Positions 17,392 through 25,049 of a DNA stretch of 64,000 nucleotides are shown piece by piece. Within the stretch, counting starts at the first letter, position 1; every line of letters starts with the position of its first letter. The translations under genes were made by a program, and so were the position numbers. The stretch is from positions 248,001 through 312,000 of the forward strand of contig NZ_FUWS01000004.1 in assembly GCF_900167435.1 (NCBI RefSeq), in the 5' to 3' direction. The stretch is from Marinactinospora thermotolerans DSM 45154. Its GTDB lineage: Bacteria > Actinomycetota > Actinomycetes > Streptosporangiales > Streptosporangiaceae. Below the pieces are notes generated by a model. The model searched no databases, was not told where the DNA came from, and saw only the letters and a program-made list of their open reading frames with translations.

Positions 17392-17433
17392 CCTCGTTGT
17401 CCCGCGGCTCCGGCGAGCCGCGGGACAACGAGG
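17392..17433. repeat. Perfect 19-bp inverted repeat with 4-base loop
   Basis: Arm 17392-17410 begins CCTCGTTGTCCCGCGG and is exactly complemented in 17415-17433; the loop is CGGC. It lies upstream of the tetR operator and downstream of the HxlR gene, both reading left, so a G/C-type intrinsic terminator insulating the tetR operon is likely, although no T-tract follows. Confidence 0.7.
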
Positions 17434-17592
17434 TTCCCGGGCTACCGGGCGGCTCGGCGGGTGCCCTGGTGGCCATGCCCGTCGGACCCCGACCGCGCGC
17501 CCGCGGGGTTCTCCCAGGCGCCGGGGTCGGCCGGGGAGACGTCCCCGGCGTGAGGACGTCCGCCCAGGACGACGCTGACGCCGCAGCGGACG

Positions 17593-17625
17593 ACCGTGGA
17601 CGGCCCGCGCCGAACCGTCCACGGT
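17593..17625. terminator. Probable terminator hairpin after the HxlR gene
   Basis: Perfect 11-bp arms ACCGTGGACGG/CCGTCCACGGT around an 11-base loop, about 60 bases beyond the stop of the HxlR gene (which reads left). The rest of 17434-17682 shows no gene. Confidence 0.5.
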
Positions 17626-17682
17626 CCCTGTTGTGCGTCGCCCGCGCTCACCGGCCTCTTCCCGCGATCACGCGCGCGGGGG

Positions 17683-18099
17683 TCACCCCTCGCGACGGCG
17701 GTCGTGCTCGCCCTGAGCGGTCAGGACCGCGGGCATGCTGGCCTCCAGATGGTCGATGAGGTCGATCAGCTTGGCGGCGGTGACGTGCCCGAGCCCGGTC
17801 AGGCTGTACTCGACCCGCGGAGGCATGACCGCGTGGACGTCGCGGCGGACGAAACCATCGCGCTCCAGGGCCTGGAGGGTCTGGGCCAGCATCTTCTCGC
17901 TCACGCCGTCCACCCGACGGCGCAGGGCGTTGAAACGGGCCGGACCCTGGTGGAGCCCGGCCATCACCAGGACCCCCCAGCGGCCGGTGAGGTGCTCCAG
18001 GACGGTGCGCGAAGGGCAGGCCCGGGCGAACACGTCGAACTCCAGGTCGCCGGCGTACCGTTCCTCCCCGGTCTCCGACGACGTGATCGGTGCGTTCAT
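17683..18099 (-). CDS. HxlR family transcriptional regulator
   Basis: A 138-residue winged-helix protein. The block CPSRTVLEHLTGRWGVLVMA is the conserved HxlR start, with Cys in place for possible redox or electrophile sensing, followed by LHQGPARFNALRRRVDGVSE, KMLAQTLQALERDGFVRR and the wing VEYSLTGLG. A TAGTAT -10-like hexamer lies only about 7 bases before the ATG, suggesting a leaderless or near-leaderless transcript. HxlR genes are often divergent from a reductase they control; here the divergent side holds no gene, so the target may have been lost. Confidence 0.92.
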   Translation of the reverse strand: MNAPITSSETGEERYAGDLEFDVFARACPSRTVLEHLTGRWGVLVMAGLHQGPARFNALRRRVDGVSEKMLAQTLQALERDGFVRRDVHAVMPPRVEYSLTGLGHVTAAKLIDLIDHLEASMPAVLTAQGEHDRRREG

Positions 18100-18639
18100 G
18101 CCATCGATACTAGTGAATCAGCCAGTGCTGCATAAAAGACCGCGTTTTCTTTTCGAAAGTTCAAACCCCCTCACGACGTGCGTGTTCCCGTCGTCTCCCG
18201 CATCGGGAAGGGGTCGATGAGCGTCGTCACCGGAGCCGCCGGACGCGCCGCCCGCCCGGGGAACACCTGCGCGAAACCCCCGTTTCGAGCATTCCCCCAC
18301 TCCTACCGTCCGGGGCGGATCGATCGAGCTCCCCGCCGAGGAGCGGGACACCCGTCGCGGCCGAGCCCCCTCGCGCGCTCACCTGGACCGTTGCGACGCC
18401 GACCGACTCGGCTTGGCCGCGCAGCCGCCCACGGCCCGCGCGTTGGGCGTTCTCCGCGCCGACTGGGCGTGCCCCTCGGCAACGCCGTCGTCCATCTCGC
18501 CAGGCGGTTCGTGAGCGGCGGTCCCGAGCCGCCCTGCCGACGGCGCTTCGCCCTTCCCATCAAGGGACGCCCGACGCGAGACCGCCGCCGTTCGTGTTGC
18601 ACCCCGTCAACGGCTACCACCCGTTCCCGCCTCGCCCTG
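18100..18639. other. Gene-free region upstream of the HxlR gene
   Basis: About 540 bases. The first 80 bases are relatively A/T-rich and contain the HxlR promoter. The remainder is G/C-rich with only Arg/Pro-rich translations in all frames; nothing recognisable. Confidence 0.5.
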
Positions 18640-18689
18640 GATGTCAGTTTGATTTGACATTTCCATGGATGTCAATTCAAACTGACATC
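18640..18689. promoter_or_regulatory. Nested 50-bp palindrome before the HTH/Clp-N operon
   Basis: Outer perfect arms GATGTCAGTTTGA (18640-18652) and TCAAACTGACATC (18677-18689) enclose inner arms TTGACAT/ATGTCAA, so TGTCA appears four times in alternating orientation. It ends immediately before the first possible ATG of the HTH gene at 18690. The TTGACA units could also serve as -35 elements in both directions. Likely operator for the small HTH protein. Confidence 0.75.
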
Positions 18690-18893
18690 ATGTCCGCGAA
18701 TCGTCCGTCTTCCATATCGATGTCAGAAGATCCCGCGAAGGGCCTGTGGGCGGTGCTGGCCCTGCGGCGGCTCGCCGAACGCATGGAGGCCAATCACGTG
18801 GCCGCCGCTCGACGGGCGGGCTGGTCCTGGCAGCAGATCGGTGACGCCCTGGGCGTCACCCGCCAGTCCATTCACAACAAGTACGGGAAGTGA
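18690..18893 (+). CDS. Small helix-turn-helix protein
   Basis: A protein of 67 residues from ATG 18690, or 57 from ATG 18720; neither start has a Shine-Dalgarno, so a leaderless message is possible. The C-terminal half is an HTH: RRAGWSWQQIGDALGVTRQS followed by IHNKYGK. Small HTH proteins of this kind occur directly upstream of stand-alone Clp-N proteins in actinomycetes and probably regulate the pair. The nested palindrome touching its 5' end is the obvious binding site. Seven bases separate it from the Clp-N gene. Confidence 0.8.
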   Translation: MSANRPSSISMSEDPAKGLWAVLALRRLAERMEANHVAAARRAGWSWQQIGDALGVTRQSIHNKYGK

Positions 18894-18900
18894 GGCGGCC

Positions 18901-19359
18901 ATGGTGAGAACAAAACCGCAGTCCGGCATGGGCCAGGTGTATTTGGACGCCAACACCGAGGCCCTGCGCAGAGGCGACCGCAAGGTGAGCACCGAGCACG
19001 TGCTCCTGGCGCTGCTGACCGACCCCGGTTCGGCCACCGCCCGGGCTCTAGGAGTGAGCCTGGACGCCGCGCGCGAGGCGCTGGAGAACCTGGACCGGGA
19101 TGCGCTGGCGTCGGCAGGGGTCCACGCGGCATCCGCCGGCCCGGTCTTTCCCGGCCGGGAACGCGACCGTCTCCCGCTGACCCCGGCGGCCAAGGCGGTC
19201 TTCACCGGCCTGGGCGAACAGGCGGGCCGGGAGCGGATCGGTCTCCAGCATGTGCTGCTCGGTCTGCTGTCGCGTCGGCGCCCTGACCCCGCGGCGGTCC
19301 TGCTGGACGCGCTCGGAGTGGACCGCACCGCCGTCCGCGCGCGATTGGGCCGGGGCTGA
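18901..19359 (+). CDS. Stand-alone Clp-N (ClpA/C repeat) domain protein
   Basis: A 152-residue protein made of two Clp-N repeats: YLDANTEALRRGDRKVSTEH with VLLALLTDPGSATARALGVS, and FTGLGEQAGRERIGLQHVLL with GLLSRRRPDPAAVLLDALGV. There is no AAA+ module, so it may act as an adaptor, an inhibitor, or a decoy for Clp substrates/adaptors. ATG at 18901 follows GAGGCGG. It lies between the HTH gene and an alpha/beta hydrolase gene 6 bases downstream in one operon. Confidence 0.88.
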   Translation: MVRTKPQSGMGQVYLDANTEALRRGDRKVSTEHVLLALLTDPGSATARALGVSLDAAREALENLDRDALASAGVHAASAGPVFPGRERDRLPLTPAAKAVFTGLGEQAGRERIGLQHVLLGLLSRRRPDPAAVLLDALGVDRTAVRARLGRG

Positions 19360-19365
19360 GACGCG

Positions 19366-20229
19366 ATGGGCGCCGCGGCGGAATCCTCCTGCCAGACCGG
19401 GACGGTGACCTCCCACGACGGCACCGTCATCGGCTATCGCCGATTCGGGACGGGGCCCGGGGTCGTGCTGATGCACGGGTCGATGATGTCCTCCCACAAC
19501 TTCATGCGGCTGGGCGCGGCGCTCAGCGGCGATTTCACCGTCTATCTGCCTGACCGCCGGGGCCGGGGAATGAGCGACCCGTACGGACCGGACTTCACGC
19601 TGCGGCATGCCGCCGAGGACGTGCGGGCCCTGATGGAGCAGACCGGGGCGCGCAACGTCTTCGGCCTCAGCGCCGGCGCGATCCCGATCCTGCGGTGGGC
19701 GCTGACCTGCCCCGAAGAACACAGAATCGCCCTCTACGAGCCGCCACTGCCGGTCGGCGACCACTCTCCGGTGGCGTGGCTCGCCCGCTACGAGCGGGAG
19801 ATGGCCCAAGGGCGGCCGGGGGCCGCGCTGGTGACCGTCGCCAAGGGCACCAACGACGACGCGTGGATGATCCGGATGCTGCCCCGGGCCGTCCTGGTAC
19901 CGCTCATGAGCCTGGGAATGCGCGCTCAAGCCCGGCGACCCGACGGCGAGGTGCCCCTTATCGACCTCATCCCCACCATGCGTCAGGAAGCCCGTCTCGT
20001 TCTCGACGCCACCGACCTGATCTCCGCGGCCACCACCGTACGGGCCGAGGTCCTTCTGCTCGGCGGTGGCAGGAGCGCGCGGCCCTTCAAGGACGCGCTG
20101 GGCGCCCTGCACGCCGCCATCCCGTCCGCCCAGCGGGTGGAACTGCCCCGCCTGGGCCACCTGGCCGCCGACAATGGCGGCCGGCCGGAGCTCGTCGCGC
20201 AACGGTTGCGGTGCTTCTTCCATGGCTGA
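19366..20229 (+). CDS. Alpha/beta hydrolase
   Basis: A 287-residue hydrolase. VVLMHGSMMSSHNF gives the oxyanion segment, YLPDRRGRGMSDPYG the strand-4 motif, VFGLSAGAIPIL the nucleophile elbow (Ser in GLSAG) and LGHLAADN the terminal His. Cap residues are unlike common haloalkane dehalogenases or lactonases, so substrate is open. It starts 6 bases after the Clp-N gene and overlaps the glycosidase-like gene by 8 bases, so all four genes are probably one transcript. Confidence 0.87.
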   Translation: MGAAAESSCQTGTVTSHDGTVIGYRRFGTGPGVVLMHGSMMSSHNFMRLGAALSGDFTVYLPDRRGRGMSDPYGPDFTLRHAAEDVRALMEQTGARNVFGLSAGAIPILRWALTCPEEHRIALYEPPLPVGDHSPVAWLARYEREMAQGRPGAALVTVAKGTNDDAWMIRMLPRAVLVPLMSLGMRAQARRPDGEVPLIDLIPTMRQEARLVLDATDLISAATTVRAEVLLLGGGRSARPFKDALGALHAAIPSAQRVELPRLGHLAADNGGRPELVAQRLRCFFHG

Positions 20230-21592
20230 GGCCGGACCGGGCCGAACGGCCGAACCGGTACGGCCCCGCCGTGGTTTCCCGGAGGGCTACCTCTGGGGTG
20301 CCGGGACGTCGGCGCTGCAACACGAAGGCTCCCCCCTCGCGGACGGGGCGGGGCAGTCGATCATGTACCGCTGGGCGCACACCCCGGGGCGGGTGCCCGC
20401 CGGCCAGGACTTCGACGTCTCGGCCGACTTCTACCGCCGCTTCCGCGACGACGTCCGGCTCATGCGCCAGATCGGGCTGCGCGCCTACAACTTCTCGACG
20501 GCCTGGTCACGAATAGTCCCTGACGGCAGGGGGCGGATCAACCCGCGCGGACTCGACTTCTATGACGCGCTGGTCGACACGCTGCTGGAAGCCGAAATCG
20601 CGCCCTTGTGCAACCTGTACGTCTTCGATCATCCGGCCGAGCTGGAGGATCGGGGCGGTTGGCTCAATCGGGACATGGCCCGATGGTTCAGCGACTACGC
20701 CTCCGTCGTCTACGAGCGGCTGGGCGATCGGGTCCAGTACTGGACGACCATGTGCGAGCCGCGTTTTCTCAGCCATGTCGGCCATGTCGTCGGCTCGCAC
20801 CCGCCGGAGAAGACCGATATCACCGGTGGTCTGCGCGTCCTGCACCATCTCCTGCTCGGTCAGGGCCACGCGGTCCAGGCGTTTCGGGCCGGCGGGGCCA
20901 AGGGCCGGATCGGCGGCCAGCATCTCCTCATCCCGGTCGCCGCCGCCTCGGACGACGAGCGTGACATCGCCGCGGCCGAGCGGGTCGACGCCTATCTCAA
21001 CCTCAGCGCGCTCGATCCGCAATGGCGGGGCGCCTATCCTCAGGTGCTCATCGATTGGTATGGCGCCGCCTGGCCGGCTGACGGGGTAGGCGATCACGAC
21101 CTGGAGACCATCGCCGCGCCAGTGGACTTCCTGGGCGTGGACTATTACCTGAGCCTGACCGTCCGACACTCCGTGTCCGATCCGACGGGGCTCTTCAACG
21201 CCGGCCTCCAGATGGCCCCGGTCGCCGGCCGAACCGACGCGGACGGGTTGCGCACCGCTCTCAACTGGGCCCGCGATCACTACCGCAATCCCCCCATCCT
21301 GCTCTTGGAGGTCGGCCAAGCAGGCCACGACACCGTGAACGGCGACGAGGTCGATGACGTCGCCCGACAGCTTCACCTTCACGACATGCTGGCCGGAACC
21401 CACCAGGCGATACAGGACGGCGTCGATGTCCGCGGAAGCTTCGTCTGGTCCCTGCTCGACGGATGGGAGTTCGGCAAGGGGCTGTCAGAGCGGTACGGAC
21501 TCGTCCACGTCGACTACCGAACCCAGCGCCGGACCGTGAAGAGATCCGGGCGCTGGTATCGCCGAACGATCGCCCGCAACGGATGGGGATGA
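20222..21592 (+). CDS. Atypical glycoside hydrolase family 1 protein
   Basis: A 456-residue (beta/alpha)8 protein of normal GH1 length: FPEGYLWGAGTSALQHEG at the N-terminus, YNFSTAWSRIVPDG, GGWLNRDMARWFSDYA, and SLLDGWEFGKGLSERYGLVH near the end. Both catalytic Glu are present (Glu179 in TMCEPRF and Glu363 in LLEVGQAG). However, TxNEP reads TMCEP (Asn to Cys), TENG reads LEVG, and the sugar-binding YHWDLP loop reads YVFDHP. Substrate is therefore likely not an ordinary beta-glucoside, or turnover may be impaired. ATG 20222 overlaps the hydrolase gene by 8 bases. Confidence 0.88.
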   Translation: MAEAGPGRTAEPVRPRRGFPEGYLWGAGTSALQHEGSPLADGAGQSIMYRWAHTPGRVPAGQDFDVSADFYRRFRDDVRLMRQIGLRAYNFSTAWSRIVPDGRGRINPRGLDFYDALVDTLLEAEIAPLCNLYVFDHPAELEDRGGWLNRDMARWFSDYASVVYERLGDRVQYWTTMCEPRFLSHVGHVVGSHPPEKTDITGGLRVLHHLLLGQGHAVQAFRAGGAKGRIGGQHLLIPVAAASDDERDIAAAERVDAYLNLSALDPQWRGAYPQVLIDWYGAAWPADGVGDHDLETIAAPVDFLGVDYYLSLTVRHSVSDPTGLFNAGLQMAPVAGRTDADGLRTALNWARDHYRNPPILLLEVGQAGHDTVNGDEVDDVARQLHLHDMLAGTHQAIQDGVDVRGSFVWSLLDGWEFGKGLSERYGLVHVDYRTQRRTVKRSGRWYRRTIARNGWG

Positions 21593-21604
21593 CCCCGCCG
21601 CCCC

Positions 21605-22456
21605 TCACCCTCCCGGTCCGGCGGGGCCACGGGGCCGCCAGCGTCCGAACCCGCCCTCGCTGTCGATGACCTGGCCGGTGATCCAGCCCGCCTCGTCGGT
21701 GACCAGCCAGGCGATGAGCCGCGCCGCGTCGTCCGGCCGCCCGTAGCGTCCGAACGGGAACATCGGCGCGACCAGCTCCCACATCTCCTCCGTGAGGTAG
21801 CCGGTGTCGACCGGTCCGGGATTGACCGTGTTGAGGCGGATCCCCTGATCGGCGAGCTGGTCGGCGAGGGTGACCGTGACACCGGCGAGGGCGGCCTTGG
21901 CCGCCGCGTAGGCCACCTCGCCGGGCAGCGGTCCCAGGTGCTGACCAGAGGTCATGAAGACGATCGCGCCTCCGGGACGGCCGTCGTGCCGGGAGGCGAA
22001 CGCCTGTGCCAGCAGGATGCACGAGCGGGCGTCCACGGCCCAGTGCCGGTCCAGCACGGCCGCCTCCAGGCCCCCCAACGCGGCGTCGTCGCCGCTGAGC
22101 GCGTGGTTGCAGACGAGGACGTCCAGCCGGCCGAACTCCGCCACCGCCATGTCGACGATCCGCTGCGGCGCGTCCGGATCGCTCAGGTCGGCGTGGGCGT
22201 CGGCCACGCCGACCCCATTCGCGTCCGCGTGCGCCCGCACGCCCGCTACCACCGCGTCGAGGTCGTCGGCGCCCCATTCCTGGTCCAGGTCGTGGGGCCG
22301 GTAGTGGTGGAGGAGCACGTTCGCCCCGTAGGCCGCCAGGCGGCAGGCGATGGCGTAGCCGATGCCGGCCCGCCTGCTCACACCGGTGACCAGCGCGGTC
22401 CTGCCACGCAGCGGGTGGGGTTCGCGCCCCTTCGGAGTGCGTGGTCGTTCGCTCAT
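21605..22456 (-). CDS. SDR family oxidoreductase
   Basis: A 283-residue short-chain dehydrogenase. The cofactor loop is TALVTGVSRRAGIGYAIA, unusual in having an insertion (GVSRRAGIG), the NNAG motif reads VCNHALSG, and the active site is MTSGQHLGPLPGEVAYAAAK with Tyr and Lys spaced normally (YAAAK). VNPGPVDTGYLTEEM is typical of this actinomycete subgroup, which often resembles bacterial 3-oxoacyl-ACP reductases. Start at ATG 22456 gives the conventional N-terminus; the ribosome site is weak. A clear paralogue lies at 39694-40488. Confidence 0.88.
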   Translation of the reverse strand: MSERPRTPKGREPHPLRGRTALVTGVSRRAGIGYAIACRLAAYGANVLLHHYRPHDLDQEWGADDLDAVVAGVRAHADANGVGVADAHADLSDPDAPQRIVDMAVAEFGRLDVLVCNHALSGDDAALGGLEAAVLDRHWAVDARSCILLAQAFASRHDGRPGGAIVFMTSGQHLGPLPGEVAYAAAKAALAGVTVTLADQLADQGIRLNTVNPGPVDTGYLTEEMWELVAPMFPFGRYGRPDDAARLIAWLVTDEAGWITGQVIDSEGGFGRWRPRGPAGPGG

Positions 22457-22642
22457 CCGGCCACCCTCACAGGGGCGCCCGCCACTGGGCAACACCTTAT
22501 TCTCCGTGACCGTCCCTCCCTCTCCGGGGCACCACCGCTCCGTCCCCGCGCCCCGCCGGACACCGGCCCCATGACGGCCCCGGCGCGGCCAGGAGCGCCC
22601 GGGCCATGGCGGTCCGTCCCGTGGCCGCGCCGGGCGTCCTCC

Positions 22643-24772
22643 TCAGGGACGTTCGGGGGGAACCAGACCGGTGTGGGCGGCGCAGAAGGCGAGCACGTCC
22701 TCCTGCAGGCCGAGCCAGCGGTCCAGCGAACGCGCCCCGTGACCGACATCGGGCTCGCAGCGCAGGAGCACGGGCCGCCCGGAGCCGGTGGCGTGCTGAA
22801 GGGCGGCGGTCATCTTGCGGGTGTGCAGGGAGTCCACCCGAGGGTCGTGCCGGGGGCAGGTGAGCAGTACCGCCGGATAGGGCGTCCCGGGGCGGACCCG
22901 GTGGTAGGGCGAATAGGACAGCAGGGCGGCGCACTGCTCGGGATCCTCGACGGTGCCGAACTCGGCCGTCCACAGGTGACCGAGCCCGAAGTGCTGGTAG
23001 CGGGCCATGTCGGTGACCGCGTCGGAGCACACCGCAGCCGCGAACAGGTCGGGGGCCTGGGTGATGGCCGCGGCGACCATGAACCCGCTGTGGGAGGCGC
23101 CCCTGATCGCGAGACGCCCGGGGGTGGTCCGACCGTGGTCGATCAGCCAGCGCGCGGCGGAGAGGAAGTCGGCGATGGCGTTGGGCTTGTTGACGCCGCT
23201 GCCCGCGGCGTGCCAGTCGGTTCCCTCCTCACCGCCGCCTCGCACGGCCGCGGTCGCATACGCCCCGCCGGCCCTCACCCAGGCGGTGACGGCGGGGGAG
23301 TAGGCGGGAGGGGTGGAGGCGCCGAATCCACCGTAGGCGGTGAGCAGGGTCGGCCGCGGTCCACCCCCTCCTGGGGGACGGAGCAGGTGCATGCGGACCG
23401 GGGTCCCGTCGTGGGAGGCGTAGACGATCTGCTCGACCACGGGCCGGTGACCGGTCGCGCCCCGGCGGACCGTTGCCGTGTCCCCGGCCACGTCGGGGGG
23501 GACGGGGAAGCCCTCCGGGGGTTCGGGGACGCAGCGTCGCTCGGGCAGGTCGAAACGGTGGACGGCGGGCGGGGTGGTGAAGTCGGTGTAGCTGAACCAG
23601 GCGCTGGCGCCCCCTTCGGGCGGCGCGGTCAACCGGGAGACGTGCCCCGCCCCGGGCGGGGCGATGTCGGCGAGGAGGGTTCCCTCGGCCGTGTACAGCC
23701 GGAGTTCGCTCAAGCCGTGACGGTGGTGGGAGACGAGGAGGCGCGTCTGGGCCGTCGCGGGGTCGGTGAGCGTCACGCAGGCCGCCAGGACGCTGCCCGC
23801 CCTCTCCTCGACAACGGTCCGCCACGCCCGGTGGTGGGGGTCCGTGGCGGCGACGGCGCACATCCGCCCGAAAGGCGCCTCGGCGTCGGTGATGGCGTAC
23901 ATCCCGCCGTCGGGGGCGAACTTCAGCGCCGCGCGAGTGCCCTCGGACATGCCGTCGAAGACCGGGACCGGTTCCAACCCCTCTTCGGGGTGGTCGGGCA
24001 GGCGGACCAGCCACAGGAGGTTTCCCGAGGTGGCGCCCGGGGCTGCCGACAGCATCAGGTGACGTCCGTCGGGGCTGGTGGTGACGGAGAACTGGGGGAG
24101 GTCGGTGGCGAACAGGATCGGATCGTGGCGGGGGTCGGCGCCGATGCGGTGCAGGCGCAACCGCCGCCCGGCCCCGTCCTCGGGGGTCGACACGTAGAAG
24201 AAGCCGGTGCCGTCCGCCAGCCAGGCCACGGGGGTCGAGCGCCCCGGGGACAGGGAGGCGCCCACGGGTGTCCCCGTGGCGACGTCGAGCACCCGCAGAC
24301 GTGGCCGTTCGTCGCCTTTGCGGGTCGTCTGGTAGGCCACCAGGTCGCCCCCCGGGGAGGGGCGCCAGGCGTCAAGGGTCGTCGTTCCGTCGGCGTCGAA
24401 GTCGAGGGGGTCCAGCAGGACCCGGGACGGCCGGCCGGGATCGGCGACCATCAGGGCGGGCAGCCGGCGCCCCGGCTCGTGCCTGAGGAGGAAGCGGCGC
24501 CCGCGGCGCCACAGGGGCGGCGAGCTCACCGGCGAGAGGCTGCTCCCCACCCCCGCCGCGTCGCGAAGGAGCCTTCGCCAGGCCGCGCGATGCGGCCACG
24601 TGGGAGCGGCCTCGGCGAACAGCCGCTCCTGGTTCTCCAGCCAGGCCGCGCACTCGGGGCTGTGACCGTCCTCCAGCCATCGGTAGGGGTCGGCCACGGT
24701 GTGGCCGTGCAGGAGCTCGGTGACGGTGTCGCGGCGTGCGACGGCGGACGGCCGCGATGGGGCGTGGGTCAT
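22643..24772 (-). CDS. Prolyl oligopeptidase family serine peptidase (S9)
   Basis: A 709-residue S9A-type peptidase that cuts short peptides after proline. The N-terminal VADPYRWLEDGHSPECAAWL is the family start, residues 70-400 form the beta-propeller, and the catalytic domain includes LLTAYGGFGASTPPAYSPAV, AVRGGGEEGTDWHAAG, the nucleophile region AIRGASHSGFMVAAAITQAP, an Asp in HDPRVDSLHTRKM and the His in DVGHG. No signal peptide, so cytoplasmic. It is the last gene of a leftward unit preceded by two tiny ORFs. S9 peptidases can process ribosomal-peptide leaders, which makes the context notable. Confidence 0.92.
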   Translation of the reverse strand: MTHAPSRPSAVARRDTVTELLHGHTVADPYRWLEDGHSPECAAWLENQERLFAEAAPTWPHRAAWRRLLRDAAGVGSSLSPVSSPPLWRRGRRFLLRHEPGRRLPALMVADPGRPSRVLLDPLDFDADGTTTLDAWRPSPGGDLVAYQTTRKGDERPRLRVLDVATGTPVGASLSPGRSTPVAWLADGTGFFYVSTPEDGAGRRLRLHRIGADPRHDPILFATDLPQFSVTTSPDGRHLMLSAAPGATSGNLLWLVRLPDHPEEGLEPVPVFDGMSEGTRAALKFAPDGGMYAITDAEAPFGRMCAVAATDPHHRAWRTVVEERAGSVLAACVTLTDPATAQTRLLVSHHRHGLSELRLYTAEGTLLADIAPPGAGHVSRLTAPPEGGASAWFSYTDFTTPPAVHRFDLPERRCVPEPPEGFPVPPDVAGDTATVRRGATGHRPVVEQIVYASHDGTPVRMHLLRPPGGGGPRPTLLTAYGGFGASTPPAYSPAVTAWVRAGGAYATAAVRGGGEEGTDWHAAGSGVNKPNAIADFLSAARWLIDHGRTTPGRLAIRGASHSGFMVAAAITQAPDLFAAAVCSDAVTDMARYQHFGLGHLWTAEFGTVEDPEQCAALLSYSPYHRVRPGTPYPAVLLTCPRHDPRVDSLHTRKMTAALQHATGSGRPVLLRCEPDVGHGARSLDRWLGLQEDVLAFCAAHTGLVPPERP

Positions 24773-24795
24773 GGGGGGGAGCTCCCTGTCGTGGA

Positions 24796-24826
24796 GGAGG
24801 GCTCCCGAAGGGTCCGGAAGCCCTCC
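24796..24826 (-). terminator. Hairpin between tiny ORF and peptidase gene
   Basis: Arms GGAGGGCT and AGCCCTCC enclose a 15-base loop with a further CCG/CGG pairing possibility, in the 70-base spacer between the stop at 24843 and the peptidase start at 24772. With no T-tract it may act as a partial terminator or mRNA stabiliser that would favour the upstream small ORFs. Confidence 0.5.
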
Positions 24827-24842
24827 CGCTCGTGCCGCGGGG

Positions 24843-24941
24843 TCAGTCCTGGTCGCCTTCGGACAGCTCCAGGCGCCAGGCCTCCAGCTCGATGACCTCG
24901 TCGGAGAGAAGGCCCGCGATAAGACCGGGAAGTTCGCTCAT
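24843..24941 (-). CDS. 32-residue acidic peptide upstream of the oligopeptidase
   Basis: Starts at ATG 24941 with TGGAG seven bases upstream, ends at TGA 24843. The product starts MSELPGLIAGLLSDEV and continues as an acidic amphipathic helix with one Trp (IELEAWRLELSEGDQD); net charge is strongly negative, as in many RiPP leader peptides. The ribosome-binding site overlaps the stop region of the preceding tiny ORF. It lies 70 bases before the prolyl oligopeptidase start. No known precursor family recognised and no lanthipeptide, lasso or radical-SAM enzyme is nearby, so the RiPP idea is speculative; a regulatory leader peptide is an alternative. Confidence 0.5.
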   Translation of the reverse strand: MSELPGLIAGLLSDEVIELEAWRLELSEGDQD

Positions 24942-24953
24942 GACAAACTCCAT

Positions 24954-25049
24954 TCATTGGGACGGAAAATTCCGGAGCTGCAAGTATGCAGAACTCAAGG
25001 AGGTCGGAGCAAGCCCGTCTGACATATTCGGCCCCTTTGAATAGGGCAT
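24954..25049 (-). CDS. 31-residue Ser-rich peptide, first of two tiny ORFs
   Basis: ATG at 25049 has GGGAGG about eight bases upstream, one of the better ribosome sites in this region. The product is MPYSKGPNMSDG followed by LAPTSLSSAYLQLRNFPSQ: four prolines, six serines, no cysteine. It ends 12 bases before the next tiny ORF. Third-position G+C is only about 60%, well below the neighbours, so it could be non-coding. The frame could also open earlier at a weak ATG (around 25115). An out-of-frame ATG at 25053 is less well spaced from the ribosome site. Confidence 0.4.
   Translation of the reverse strand: MPYSKGPNMSDGLAPTSLSSAYLQLRNFPSQ

Noticed and set aside
21938-24895. 985-codon rightward open frame opposite the SDR and oligopeptidase
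   Set aside because: Clearly antisense to two genes with recognisable active sites; low-complexity translation.
24946-25044. Short rightward ORF opposite the tiny Ser-rich ORF
   Set aside because: No upstream ribosome site, and it is in the probable promoter/leader of a leftward transcript.
22643-25049. Lanthipeptide or lasso-peptide cluster
   Set aside because: No LanB/LanC/LanKC, lasso B/C, YcaO or radical-SAM enzyme in the window, and neither tiny ORF has a known core pattern.
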